Source of the DNA: Bacteroidia bacterium | GTDB lineage: Bacteria > Bacteroidota > Bacteroidia > Chitinophagales > Saprospiraceae | Direction: 5' to 3' | Length of the DNA: 33,208 nucleotides | NCBI GenBank assembly: GCA_030433135.1 | Contig: JAUILF010000016.1 | Location: forward strand, 1 to 33,208 | Shown: positions 1-8,312 of the stretch, in pieces | How the letters are laid out: each line of letters begins with the position of its first letter | Position numbering within the stretch: the stretch's first letter is position 1 | Notes under the pieces: generated by a model | Database searches by the model: none | Told to the model about the DNA's origin: nothing | The model's input: the letters and a program-made list of their open reading frames with translations, nothing else | Translations under genes and position numbers: made by a program

Positions 1-114
1 ACCTGCAGTAAAGAACAGCAGGCAGCCATGATAAAAGCCGTCGAAGAACAACTGGAAACTCCCTATGGCGTTATGATGCTGGCACCCGGCTTTACCGCCA
101 TGCGCGATCTCTGA
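1..114 (+). pseudogene. Possible fragment of a GH94-like phosphorylase gene
   Basis: Frame 1 reads TCSKEQQAAMIKAVEEQL, then ETPYGVMMLAPGFTAMRDL, then TGA at 112-114. The motif TPYGVMMLAPGFT resembles the TPYG/EYG-x3-L-x-P-x-(F/Y)T segment found in the catalytic region of GH94 cellobiose/chitobiose-type phosphorylases. In that family a long C-terminal part should follow, but here a stop comes four residues later. The codons of this piece look sensible, while the opposite frame over the same bases does not. I infer a truncated gene or a chimeric join at about 106-120. The family call rests on one short motif and is weak. Confidence 0.35.
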
Positions 115-615
115 ACGCGGTGGCAATGGCGGAGCATCCTGTCTTGCCTGCGACATTTCATACTCACTCTGCTCGATCTCGTATTGACGATAGAAATATA
201 TGGCATCATTCACCGGCCATCGATCACTCAATGTCTTTACCCTGTTGAGATGGGATTTGTAAAGTGATTCTAGATTTCGCTCGGACAGTACTTTTAGTCT
301 TACCGTTTGCTCCAGCAGTTTATCTGACAGAAAAGCCTCAACACTGAGAAACTTCTCTATCATCTGGAGAACATCGGAGCACAACTTGCGAAACCTGCGG
401 TCGTCATAGTTTTTGTCACCCTCCAGGTTACTCCACAGGTCAGCCTTGCTGATCGTCTCCCCAGATCCCTCAACTCGGGCTGCACAAAGGTGATTAAGGA
501 GGATAGCCGATTTAGATTGCCTTTCATTTATCTCTCCGGAATAGAACAGTTTTAGCCTGTTAACTTCGCTTGCACTTAACGACTGAAGGACCTTGAAAAC
601 CTTTGTTTTATGCAT
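1..615 (-). CDS. Hypothetical protein, N-terminal part, runs off the window edge
   Basis: The reading frame opens with ATG (MHKTKVFKVLQSLSASEVNR) and stays open to base 1, 205 codons. The first ~165 residues are mostly charged and helical (KLFYSGEINERQSKSAILL, then DDRRFRKLCSDVLQMIEKFL). They resemble the start of a family of ~500-residue uncharacterised proteins that I associate with Saprospiraceae, recalled rather than searched. No catalytic motif is visible. From about base 120 down to 1 the composition changes abruptly to a His/Cys/Phe-rich stretch (HHNAIGSFQLFFDGFYHG), which is what the antisense of a coding region looks like. The true protein probably breaks near that point. A 143-base spacer separates it from the divergent gene at 759. 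Function unknown. Confidence 0.6.
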   Translation of the reverse strand, partial: MHKTKVFKVLQSLSASEVNRLKLFYSGEINERQSKSAILLNHLCAARVEGSGETISKADLWSNLEGDKNYDDRRFRKLCSDVLQMIEKFLSVEAFLSDKLLEQTVRLKVLSERNLESLYKSHLNRVKTLSDRWPVNDAIYFYRQYEIEQSEYEMSQARQDAPPLPPRSEIAHGGKAGCQHHNAIGSFQLFFDGFYHGCLLFFTAG

Positions 616-758
616 CTATTTTAACTTTTGACAAAACAGCTAAAGAACTTGAAACAGAGAGTTTTTTGCCGGTATTTGTTAAAGTAAAGGTTCAATATGA
701 CCAATATTTTCTAGTTCAGCAAATTAGGTTTATATTGCAGTTAGATTTAATATAATGT

Positions 759-3182
759 ATGAGACTCCCCCTGAATACACTTACCATCCTCTTGGTTGTC
801 CTGGTTGTCTGCCAGGTTAGAGGTCAGGAGCTTACACATTATGAGTTCTTACAGATGAAAGCCGGTTCTTCTATTACCGTACCGGTTAAATCAGCTGAAT
901 ACCCTTCGTTCTTAAAGATTGCCAGGCACGGTGTTGCTTCGAAGGTGAAACTGAATTTTGAAGATCAGTTTCGCATCAAGTATACGCCTGAAGTTGACTT
1001 TACGGGCCTGGATACCATCAGTTATAAAACCTACAGGTCTGAGTCAGGTGATTTGATCCCGTATTTCGAGGGTTTTGTGGTAGAGGTCAAACCGGCTATT
1101 GCTGTAAATGATTATGCGGTCATGAGTCTGGACCATGAGCGTCTGGTATTCGACGTGCTGGGAAATGACCAGTTCGACGCAAATCCGGTTGTTTCTGAGA
1201 TCATACATGTTAGCGGTGGTCAGGCTGAAGTGTCCGGGGATGGGACTGGCATAGAATTTCAATCGGCCGAGGTGGGGGTCTATTTCATAAAGTATCAGGC
1301 TTGTGCAGATGGCGTTTGTGCGGCTGCAACCCTAACTGTCCGGGTTAATGATCAGGAGGAGCTACCAGTCAGTGACACTGCCTTTTATCAGATAAGAAGG
1401 GATGCATCAAAAGTTATATTACTCCCTCCGGGATTCTCTCCGCCGTCAGATCGCTACTACCATGGAAGTTTAAAGGAGATTTCGGAGGAACAATTCCGGT
1501 ATACTCCGGAACTTGGCTTTGCGGGTAGGGAAGAATTAATTTTTCAAAAGATATATGAAGGTGATCTATTGACCTACAGAGTGGTCATAGATGTTATCGA
1601 TCATTTTAATTCCAATGGCTGGGCGAATAAAGATCATATCTATACAGAAGTTGATAACTCTGCTGTTTTCTCAGTACTGTCCAATGATCTTGGTCATGAT
1701 ATTGAGTCACTGGATGTTAGTCAGTTAAAGGGGGCTCTGGTCGAGATAGATGACGGAGTATTTTCGTACGAACCTCCCCCGGGATTTGAAGGTCAGACCA
1801 TGTTCACTTATGAGGTGTGCGGAGAGGGACGATGCGATGAGGCTTCTGCATACATCACAGTATCAAATTATCCTCCCAGAAGTGATCAATGGACATTGTA
1901 TACAACCAGGAATCATGAGCTTTATCTAGACTATGAAGTTCCGATTGATGACTACCATTTTATCACCAATGTGGCACCGTCACGCGGGATTGTTAAATAC
2001 GATTCAGACAAAAAGTTACTGATTTATCAACCTGATGAGGGGTTTACCGGTACTGACGAGGTCAGTGTTCAGTACTGTACGGTCAATAGGGGTGTAGATC
2101 ATTGTGAGACCTTGACGTTGACAGTTGTGGTACAGGATATAGAGACGGAGTTATGTCAACATGATTGTATTTGGCCGGGAGACCTCAATCATGACGGAAG
2201 TGTAGATCTCGGTGATTTGCTTCCATTGGGAGCCAACCTGGGGATAAGTGGGCCTGCTGCCGATGTTGGTATTTCGAACGGCTGGTATGGCAGACAAGCA
2301 AATTCCTGGGAAGGGCAGAGAGTAGTGGGTAGCTCAGATCTGAAACATGTGGATGCAGATGGAAATGGTACCATTGGCATGGGGGATTTGGCACGCATTG
2401 GCCGTCATTATGGCAAGGCTCATCAAATAGTGGCCAAACCTGCTCCCGCTATGGAGTCTATTCCCCTGGTTGTCGAATTGAAAACACCATATGTTTCTGC
2501 CGGAGAACAAGCCGTGGTCGAAGTTTCCCTAGGTGATGATGCACATGAGGTGGCTGAGCTAATTGGTGTTGATTTTACCATTCTGCTCAATGAACATTTT
2601 GTTGACTCTGCCTCATTTGAATTTCATCTCAATGAAGAGGGTCTGTTTGGTTTGGAAAAAGATGCGCTGGCGGAAGGGATTTCTCCACGAGACGGCCAAT
2701 TTGATGTCGGGATAGTTTCCATCAATCCAATTTCAATAACCGGACATGGAGTGCTTGGTGAAATACGATTTATCGTTGAAGAAGACTTGAATGGCTTCAG
2801 ATCATTAAAGGACCTGCTTAATATTGATGTGTTTGTTGATAGAATGAGGTTGTTGAAATCCAACGGACAATATGAAGGACTGCCGGGAGCGAAAGGATTT
2901 TTCGTTTTTCAGAAAGATCCAGTCACCAGTGAACAAAAGGTTACCTATTTCCCGAATCCTTCACAATCACACCTCAATATTGATGGTGGTCAGGATCAAA
3001 TTATTCATGTATCTGTGTATGATATGCGAGGTGGAAAAGTTGTGGATCAAACCATTGGACAAAGTGTAGAGAGAGCGATTGTGGATGTTTCTTCCTTGAA
3101 TTCAGGGTCGTACATTGTTCAGACTGTCTTGAGTAACGGGGATGTGTCTGTTCAGCAAATCCAGGTGATTACAACTCGATAG
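759..3182 (+). CDS. Secreted Ig/cadherin-like repeat protein with dockerin-like block and T9SS sorting tail
   Basis: 807 residues. A signal peptide covers about 1-22 (hydrophobic LTILLVVLVVCQV). Four tandem beta-sandwich-like repeats follow, marked by YTPEVDFTGLDTISYK (75-90), YTPELGFAGREEL (248-260), YEPPPGFEGQTMFTYEVCGEGRC (337-359) and YQPDEGFTGTDEVSVQYC (423-440). VLGNDQ and VLSNDL mark cadherin-like units. Three units carry close Cys pairs. Residues 466-552 hold two EF-hand/dockerin-like loops (DLNHDGSVDLGDL and DADGNGTIGMGDL) between Cys- and Trp-containing segments. About 568-675 is a cohesin-like beta-rich domain. Residues 729-807 are a type A T9SS C-terminal domain (YFPNPSQSHLNI, VYDMRGGKV, LNSGSYIVQ). 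The protein is therefore probably exported through T9SS and attached to or released from the surface, with an adhesive or structural role. No enzyme domain is seen. The ATG at 759 is chosen because the signal peptide begins there. Confidence 0.85.
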   Translation: MRLPLNTLTILLVVLVVCQVRGQELTHYEFLQMKAGSSITVPVKSAEYPSFLKIARHGVASKVKLNFEDQFRIKYTPEVDFTGLDTISYKTYRSESGDLIPYFEGFVVEVKPAIAVNDYAVMSLDHERLVFDVLGNDQFDANPVVSEIIHVSGGQAEVSGDGTGIEFQSAEVGVYFIKYQACADGVCAAATLTVRVNDQEELPVSDTAFYQIRRDASKVILLPPGFSPPSDRYYHGSLKEISEEQFRYTPELGFAGREELIFQKIYEGDLLTYRVVIDVIDHFNSNGWANKDHIYTEVDNSAVFSVLSNDLGHDIESLDVSQLKGALVEIDDGVFSYEPPPGFEGQTMFTYEVCGEGRCDEASAYITVSNYPPRSDQWTLYTTRNHELYLDYEVPIDDYHFITNVAPSRGIVKYDSDKKLLIYQPDEGFTGTDEVSVQYCTVNRGVDHCETLTLTVVVQDIETELCQHDCIWPGDLNHDGSVDLGDLLPLGANLGISGPAADVGISNGWYGRQANSWEGQRVVGSSDLKHVDADGNGTIGMGDLARIGRHYGKAHQIVAKPAPAMESIPLVVELKTPYVSAGEQAVVEVSLGDDAHEVAELIGVDFTILLNEHFVDSASFEFHLNEEGLFGLEKDALAEGISPRDGQFDVGIVSINPISITGHGVLGEIRFIVEEDLNGFRSLKDLLNIDVFVDRMRLLKSNGQYEGLPGAKGFFVFQKDPVTSEQKVTYFPNPSQSHLNIDGGQDQIIHVSVYDMRGGKVVDQTIGQSVERAIVDVSSLNSGSYIVQTVLSNGDVSVQQIQVITTR

Positions 3183-3194
3183 TCCTACCAAGTT

Positions 3195-4055
3195 TCAGCC
3201 ATATCTCTGCAAGATCCTCGTCACCTGTCCATAGTAAGCACTGCCGAATAGATTCAAATGGACCAACAGATAATATAGTTGATAGATATCTGATCGGTTG
3301 TCAAAACCTGGTTGAAGGGAGAAAGATTCCTGGTAGCTCTGATAGAACATAGGATCAAAACCACCAAAAAGTTGTGACATAGCCAGGTCCATTTCACGAT
3401 GGGCATATGAGACCGATGGATCCACCAAATACGGTTTTCCCTGAGCATTGCAGAGAAAATTTCCGGCCCATAAATCGCCATGTATGAGTGCAGGTGGTTC
3501 TGATGGACATATTTCTGACAAAACATTACACAGACTTTCTGCCTGCCTGGCATGTTGGTTGTTGAGCTTTCCAGATGAAACAGCCAGGGTTATCTGGGGG
3601 AGTATTCGCTGCTCTGTATAAAAAGGGACCCAGTCCTTAGATTTTTGATTTGATTGAGGTAACAGTCCGATAAAATTATCGGTATCTGCACCAAAATGGG
3701 AGCATGTTTGTCGGTGTAAGTCTGCCAGTTCACGGCCGAATCTGGACCAGAAATCATGATCCCGTTGTCCTTCCTCGATGTAGTCCAGAACGAGATACGA
3801 TGACGCTGCGTGAGCCCCCAGGAATATCACATCAGGAATCCCGATACAAGAAGCATTGCTGAGCATATCCAGCCCTTGCTTTTCTGATTGAAGCATGGCG
3901 CCGGCCTCCTGGTTATTGTTGTATTTCAGAAAATAGCTACTCTTCCCGTCACTTACCCGAAAAGCCTCGTTGATGTCACCTCCCGAAACTCTCCGAAATA
4001 CAGGGCTCTCCAGTTTGAGTATAGAGGCAACTTCCTGCTGCAGTTCTGAATCCAA
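3195..4055 (-). CDS. Fructosamine/ketosamine-3-kinase family protein
   Basis: 286 residues, full length for the FN3K family, an aminoglycoside-phosphotransferase-like kinase fold. Family members phosphorylate ketosamines (sugar adducts on protein amines), which then fall apart, so the presumed job is protein deglycation in the cytoplasm. Visible motifs: the glycine-rich start SGGDINEAF (24-32), the ATP lysine in YFLKYN (K44), catalytic-loop HGDLWAGN (192-199, Asp194), and VDPSVSYAHREMD (211-223) in place of the DFG region. Its start is TTG, directly after the TAG stop of the regulator gene and in the same frame; the first ATG would remove ~50 essential residues. It is last in the operon behind the histidine kinase and regulator and convergent with the T9SS gene (12-base gap). 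The true substrate is unknown. Confidence 0.85.
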   Translation of the reverse strand: MDSELQQEVASILKLESPVFRRVSGGDINEAFRVSDGKSSYFLKYNNNQEAGAMLQSEKQGLDMLSNASCIGIPDVIFLGAHAASSYLVLDYIEEGQRDHDFWSRFGRELADLHRQTCSHFGADTDNFIGLLPQSNQKSKDWVPFYTEQRILPQITLAVSSGKLNNQHARQAESLCNVLSEICPSEPPALIHGDLWAGNFLCNAQGKPYLVDPSVSYAHREMDLAMSQLFGGFDPMFYQSYQESFSLQPGFDNRSDIYQLYYLLVHLNLFGSAYYGQVTRILQRYG

Positions 4056-4784
4056 CTATAGCTTGTTTTCATTGACCATATTCAGCAGGTCATCACGATA
4101 ATTCTTGCCAACCGGAATGTGCTTGACCTTTCCCTCTTCAATGATTTCAACCATGTTGCCAACTATGGCCTTGATTTTCTCAAGACCTACTATATAGGAT
4201 CGGTGAATCCGCTTGAATTGATCCTGTGGTAATTTCTCTTCCAGACTTTTCATGGTCTGAAGGGTAATGACCCTTCCCTTTGAAAGTTTAATAATTACAT
4301 AGTCCTTTAGTCCTTCTATGTAGAGAATGTCATTATAGTAAACCTTCACAAACTTTTTGTCAGCTTTTACAAAAATAAAATCCTGAGACTTATCACCTTC
4401 AGCTGGTTGGCCCTGGGCATTTTGCATCTTGATCATATCTATGGCCTTATTGGCTGCTTTCATAAATCTTTCAGCAGAGATAGGTTTCAGCAGGTAGTCT
4501 ATGGCATCCAATTCAAAGCCTTCGATCGCATAATTGGGAAAAGCCGTGGTAAAGATGATCAATGGCGGGCTGGAAAGTGATTTTACAAATTCAATGCCGG
4601 TCAGTTGTGGCATTTGAATGTCCAGAAACATCAAATCCACTTTATTGTTGGACAGAGCTTCATTGGCTTCAAAGGCATTTACACACCGTCTGACTAGTTC
4701 TAACTCCGGCATCTTGTCCAGAAAGGTTTCTAATACGTCCAGAGCCAGGGGCTCATCATCTACAATAATAGTGTTGATTTTCAT
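4056..4784 (-). CDS. LytTR-family response regulator
   Basis: 242 residues with two domains. Residues 1-118 are a receiver domain: acidic pocket DDE (9-11), phospho-acceptor Asp55 in FLDIQMP, Thr79 and Lys100 (LLKP). Residues 135-240 are a LytTR DNA-binding domain (FIFVKADKKFVKVYYNDILYI, then IHRSYIVGL). Family members bind promoter direct repeats as dimers after phosphorylation by a LytS-type kinase, and the gene 12 bases upstream (4797-5849) is exactly that. TAG ends the gene and the next codon, TTG, begins the FN3K-like gene in the same frame. The length is normal for the family, so the stop itself does not look like a truncation. Targets cannot be inferred from the sequence. Confidence 0.93.
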   Translation of the reverse strand: MKINTIIVDDEPLALDVLETFLDKMPELELVRRCVNAFEANEALSNNKVDLMFLDIQMPQLTGIEFVKSLSSPPLIIFTTAFPNYAIEGFELDAIDYLLKPISAERFMKAANKAIDMIKMQNAQGQPAEGDKSQDFIFVKADKKFVKVYYNDILYIEGLKDYVIIKLSKGRVITLQTMKSLEEKLPQDQFKRIHRSYIVGLEKIKAIVGNMVEIIEEGKVKHIPVGKNYRDDLLNMVNENKL

Positions 4785-4796
4785 TTGTTAGTTTGT

Positions 4797-5849
4797 TTAA
4801 AGTTTTAGTTCGAGGCTTACCTTGTATCGGTTTGGTTCGTTTTTTATCTGAAGTTGATATTGGTTGGGGTAGATGAGATTGAGCCTCCTTCTCACGTTGA
4901 CCAATCCTATACCTCCACTTTTTCTGTGAGTTAGACGTGGTTGTGTTGGGCCCTTACTGTTTTCTATAGAAAAGGCAACTTTGTCCGGATGGATGTCCAG
5001 GTTTATCTGTACCCAGCCATGATTTATTTGATTGCCCAGGCCGTGTTTGAAACTGTTTTCTATAAACGGTATAAACAACAGTGGAGCAATGCGCTGATCA
5101 CCAATTTCACCGGTCACATCGAGGTTGATGTCGATCTTTTTATGTTGTCTTAGTCTTTCAAGGTCCAGGTAATTGCGCATATAAGTTACCTCCTTGTATA
5201 ATGGCACCTCCTTCTCATTGCATTCATACAGCATATATCGCATCATCTCGGAGAGCTTAAGCACAATTTCGGGGGCATCATCAGACTTTTTCAGCGTCAG
5301 TGCATAGAGGTTGTTCAGCGTATTAAAGAGAAAGTGAGGATTAATTTGTGACTTGAGAAATTTGAGTTCGGATTGCATAGTCTGGGTCTGCAGTTCCATC
5401 TTTTCACTCTGGTGAATAAACCAATCGGAGACAATCCCATAAATAGTGGACGAACTACCTACCATAAACATCGACATGAAGATGTAGGACTGATTTTCAA
5501 TAAAATAATTCTGGAAAGGTGGAGCATCCGAAAACAAGAGTACTTGAATAGCAATCTTGATTGGAGTCAGTATCAATACCGCCAGAATCAGGAATCCCAC
5601 ATAGATCCAAAACTTCTTCTTGGAAAGATACCTGGGAATCAGGTAGTTAAGATTGATGTAAATGATTAGCGCATAGAAGATGACATCTACCGTTTTCTGA
5701 AAGAAAACCAGAGGCCAACCAACCTGATTAAAATCTGTGATGATCAGAATGGTCAGAAGAATCAACCAGAACATAACATGTCCGATCCATCCCCGGTGTT
5801 CCCAGATAGGACTCTTTTCCAATAATCTTCGAAGGGCAAACGCTTTCAT
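4797..5849 (-). CDS. LytS/YehU-type sensor histidine kinase
   Basis: 350 residues. Four hydrophobic segments (about 24-38, 49-65, 80-106 and 121-142) place the N-terminal half in the inner membrane, with no extracytoplasmic sensor domain of note. A coiled linker (145-165) leads to the His_kinase domain, with phospho-acceptor His172 in QINPHFLFNTLNN. The ATP-binding domain shows the N box PFIENSFKHG (261-270) and the G box GGIGLVNVRRRL (312-323). It should phosphorylate the LytTR regulator encoded 12 bases downstream. The start ATG gives MKAFALRRLLEK. It is the first gene of a three-gene minus-strand operon, divergent from folE across a ~240-base spacer. Confidence 0.93.
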   Translation of the reverse strand: MKAFALRRLLEKSPIWEHRGWIGHVMFWLILLTILIITDFNQVGWPLVFFQKTVDVIFYALIIYINLNYLIPRYLSKKKFWIYVGFLILAVLILTPIKIAIQVLLFSDAPPFQNYFIENQSYIFMSMFMVGSSSTIYGIVSDWFIHQSEKMELQTQTMQSELKFLKSQINPHFLFNTLNNLYALTLKKSDDAPEIVLKLSEMMRYMLYECNEKEVPLYKEVTYMRNYLDLERLRQHKKIDINLDVTGEIGDQRIAPLLFIPFIENSFKHGLGNQINHGWVQINLDIHPDKVAFSIENSKGPTQPRLTHRKSGGIGLVNVRRRLNLIYPNQYQLQIKNEPNRYKVSLELKL

Positions 5850-5999
5850 CTACTACTCCACTAACACAGGTAAGGTAGGCTTCAGTTGCAATATAAACAC
5901 TAAAATAGATGAAGGTGATCTTTCAGCAGACAAACCTGCAGAATTCACAGGATGAGACCGGGAAGAAGGACACAGTCTAAGAGGAAATATCAAATTCCT

Positions 6000-6007
6000 T
6001 ACTTTTG
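6000..6007 (+). promoter_or_regulatory. Bacteroidota -7 box (TACTTTTG), probable folE promoter
   Basis: TACTTTTG fits the Bacteroidota sigma-A -7 consensus TAnnTTTG and is followed by GCGG, a common continuation. No convincing -33 TTTG is present. It lies inside the longest open frame of folE, which argues that translation starts downstream, at 6087 or 6114. Confidence 0.5.
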
Positions 6008-6086
6008 CGGGCTGCGGAGGGCTAAACTTTTTCTTGCAAACAGCACTTTATTAAGAAGTAGTTTCAAAACCTTAAATGTACCAATA

Positions 6087-6710
6087 GTGACGGTTATAAG
6101 TAATAATGACAGTGTGAATTACATTCGGAAGGAGGAATACAATCCCGAAGTGACATCTGAGTTGATCGATAGTTTTACGCATGTCTTACAGAGGGTGGGG
6201 GAGGATCCGGCTCGTGAGGGGTTATTGAAGACTCCGGAACGAGCTGCCAAAGCCATGCAGTTTCTCACATCTGGCTATCATACTGATCCTGCCGAGATCC
6301 TTAAGTCAGCTATGTTTTCAGAGGAGTACAGTGAAATGGTCCTGGTAAAGGATATTGAGTTGTATTCGCTGTGTGAACATCACATTTTGCCATTTTTTGG
6401 TAAGGCGCATATTGCTTATATTCCTAATGGATATATCGTAGGTTTGAGTAAAATACCGCGGGTGGTAGATGTTTTTGCCAGGAGGCTTCAGGTTCAGGAA
6501 AGGTTAACTCATGAAATCCTGAATTGTCTGCAGGAAGTGTTGCAACCATTGGGAGCAGCTATTGTGATAGAGGCCCGACATATGTGTATGATGATGCGCG
6601 GTGTACAGAAGCAAAACTCAGTCACCACTACCTCTGCATTCACTGGGGAGTTCAGAAATGAGGAAACCAGGTCAGAGTTCTTGAACTTGATTAGCTCGAA
6701 CCTGCATTAA
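6087..6710 (+). CDS. folE: GTP cyclohydrolase I (FolE)
   Basis: Catalyses GTP to 7,8-dihydroneopterin triphosphate, the first step of folate (and queuosine-type) pteridine synthesis, in the cytoplasm as a decamer. Motifs numbered from the GTG at 6087: [20 protein letters not shown] (38-57), zinc ligands Cys96 and His99 in [14 protein letters not shown] and Cys167 in [10 protein letters not shown], then [14 protein letters not shown] (172-185). The open frame extends upstream to 5952, but those 45 residues are basic, unlike FolE, and contain a promoter-like TACTTTTG at 6000. I therefore prefer GTG 6087 (207 residues) or GTG 6114 (198 residues). The usual family length is ~190-220. Followed at 15 bases by fabD. 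Confidence 0.92.
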   Translation: MTVISNNDSVNYIRKEEYNPEVTSELIDSFTHVLQRVGEDPAREGLLKTPERAAKAMQFLTSGYHTDPAEILKSAMFSEEYSEMVLVKDIELYSLCEHHILPFFGKAHIAYIPNGYIVGLSKIPRVVDVFARRLQVQERLTHEILNCLQEVLQPLGAAIVIEARHMCMMMRGVQKQNSVTTTSAFTGEFRNEETRSEFLNLISSNLH

Positions 6711-6725
6711 AAAAGAAGATAGATT

Positions 6726-7610
6726 ATGATTGGATTTGTTTTTCCGGGACAGGCTTCGCAGTTCCAGGGAATGGGTAAGGACATTTACGAGAACTCCTCC
6801 ATTGCCAAAGACCGTTTTGAGGAGGCTAATGACTTACTTGGTTTTGATATCACCAAGGTGATGTTTGAGGGCACAGCAGAGGAGTTAAAGGAAACCAGGG
6901 TGACCCAGCCTGCGGTGTTCCTGCATGGTGTGATTCTGGTCGAAATGTATGCAGGGGAAAAGAAACCGGATATGGTTGCAGGGCATTCTCTGGGCGAATT
7001 TAGCGCCCTGGTAGCCAACAAAGTGCTGTCGTTTTCACAGGGATTAGAGTTAGTGAGGGTGAGGGCGGAAGCGATGCAGGAAGCCTGTGATAAGGTAGAA
7101 GGAACCATGGCTGCTATTGTGGGCCTGGATGATTACGTGGTAGAAAATATATGCCGGGATACACCTGGTGTCGTAATAGCAGCCAACTACAATTGCCCGG
7201 GTCAACTCGTCATTTCCGGGGAAGTTAAAGCTGTGGAGAAGGCCTGTGAAGCTATAAAAGATGCTGGTGCACGAAGAGCCATTCCCCTGGCTGTTGGTGG
7301 CGCTTTTCATTCATCACTAATGGAACCGGCCAGGAAAGAGTTGGAACAGGCCATCAAGAAGATGTCTTTCTCAGACCCATCCTGTCCCATCTATCAGAAT
7401 GTCAACGGCCTGCCTCAGACAGATCTAACGATCATCAAACAGAATCTTATCGATCAACTGACATCTCCGGTGAAATGGACCACCACTATTCAAAACATGT
7501 TGGCGGATGGCGTCACTGAATTTGTTGAGGTCGGAGGTACCGGCAAAGTATTACAAGGTATGATCAAAAGAATTGACCGGTCTATTCAGACTTCGGCTTT
7601 GATCAGTTAA
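6726..7610 (+). CDS. fabD: Malonyl-CoA:ACP transacylase (FabD)
   Basis: Transfers malonyl from CoA to acyl carrier protein for fatty-acid elongation. 294 residues, family-typical. Motifs: FPGQASQ (6-12, oxyanion hole), the nucleophile Ser88 in GHSLGEF (86-92), the arginine in RVRAEAMQEA (111-120) that binds the malonyl carboxylate, and catalytic His195 in GAFHSSLMEPA. All key residues are present. It sits 15 bases after folE and 3 bases before the YqgE-like gene, so the three genes are probably co-transcribed. Confidence 0.95.
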   Translation: MIGFVFPGQASQFQGMGKDIYENSSIAKDRFEEANDLLGFDITKVMFEGTAEELKETRVTQPAVFLHGVILVEMYAGEKKPDMVAGHSLGEFSALVANKVLSFSQGLELVRVRAEAMQEACDKVEGTMAAIVGLDDYVVENICRDTPGVVIAANYNCPGQLVISGEVKAVEKACEAIKDAGARRAIPLAVGGAFHSSLMEPARKELEQAIKKMSFSDPSCPIYQNVNGLPQTDLTIIKQNLIDQLTSPVKWTTTIQNMLADGVTEFVEVGGTGKVLQGMIKRIDRSIQTSALIS

Positions 7611-7613
7611 TGT

Positions 7614-8189
7614 ATGAGGGAATCTAAAAGAATGAAGCCTGGGAAAATTAGGAAAGGAGCTGTGCTGCTGGCAGAACCTTTTAGTATTGATGTCAATTTC
7701 AAACGGTCTGCCGTTGTATTGACTGAGCATCAAACAGAAGGTAGTGTGGGGTTTATCATGAATAAGAAGCTCGATGTCAAGATCGAGGATTTGCTCACCG
7801 ATTTTCCTGAATTTGAGTCAAGAGTCTATTTTGGTGGTCCCGTTGCTACTGACAGTATTCACTATCTGCACAATCTGGGTGATTTACTAGAAGACAGTGT
7901 CAAGGTAACCAATGGTGTATACTGGGGTGGTGATTTTGAAAAATTGAAATTTCTCATTACGTCTAAACTGGTTCACCCCCGGAATATCAGGTTTTATGTA
8001 GGTTATTCGGGTTGGTCTTCGGGTCAACTGACTAATGAACTTGACTACGGTTCGTGGGTAGTAGCAGATATGCATGCCAACTATCTCTTCAAGTCCAAGC
8101 CGGAATTTCTGTGGGAACAGATCATGCGAAACAAGGGCAATACCTATTCAGTTATCGCACGTATGCCTGACGATGTAAACTGGAACTAA
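7614..8189 (+). CDS. YqgE/AlgH family protein (DUF179)
   Basis: 191 residues. Family signatures are clear: KGAVLLAEPF near the N-terminus, FIMNKKLD, VYFGGPVATDSIHYLHN, and FYVGYSGWSSGQLTNEL. The biochemical role of the family is not established, though AlgH was named for an effect on alginate regulation in Pseudomonas. The ATG at 7614 follows the fabD stop by three bases; a second ATG at 7632 (MKPGKIRKGAVLLAEP) matches the usual family start better and may be the real one. No signal peptide, so cytoplasmic. It closes the folE-fabD operon. Confidence 0.9.
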   Translation: MRESKRMKPGKIRKGAVLLAEPFSIDVNFKRSAVVLTEHQTEGSVGFIMNKKLDVKIEDLLTDFPEFESRVYFGGPVATDSIHYLHNLGDLLEDSVKVTNGVYWGGDFEKLKFLITSKLVHPRNIRFYVGYSGWSSGQLTNELDYGSWVVADMHANYLFKSKPEFLWEQIMRNKGNTYSVIARMPDDVNWN

Positions 8190-8192
8190 TCT

Positions 8193-8200
8193 TATCTTTG
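8193..8200 (+). promoter_or_regulatory. Bacteroidota -7 box (TATCTTTG) upstream of the ABC-F gene
   Basis: TATCTTTG followed by GGCGCCC matches TAnnTTTG. It lies just after the YqgE-like stop, about 110 bases before the ABC-F start, and would give a ~105-base leader. No clear -33 element. Confidence 0.45.
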
Positions 8201-8312
8201 GGCGCCCGAAAGCACTTTCATTTTATTGTGGAATTATACCATAACAGTGCGTCCGGTTGTATGAATTGCTAATTGATCTTACACGAAAAAGCGTTGCTTA
8301 AAGTTTTACTTG

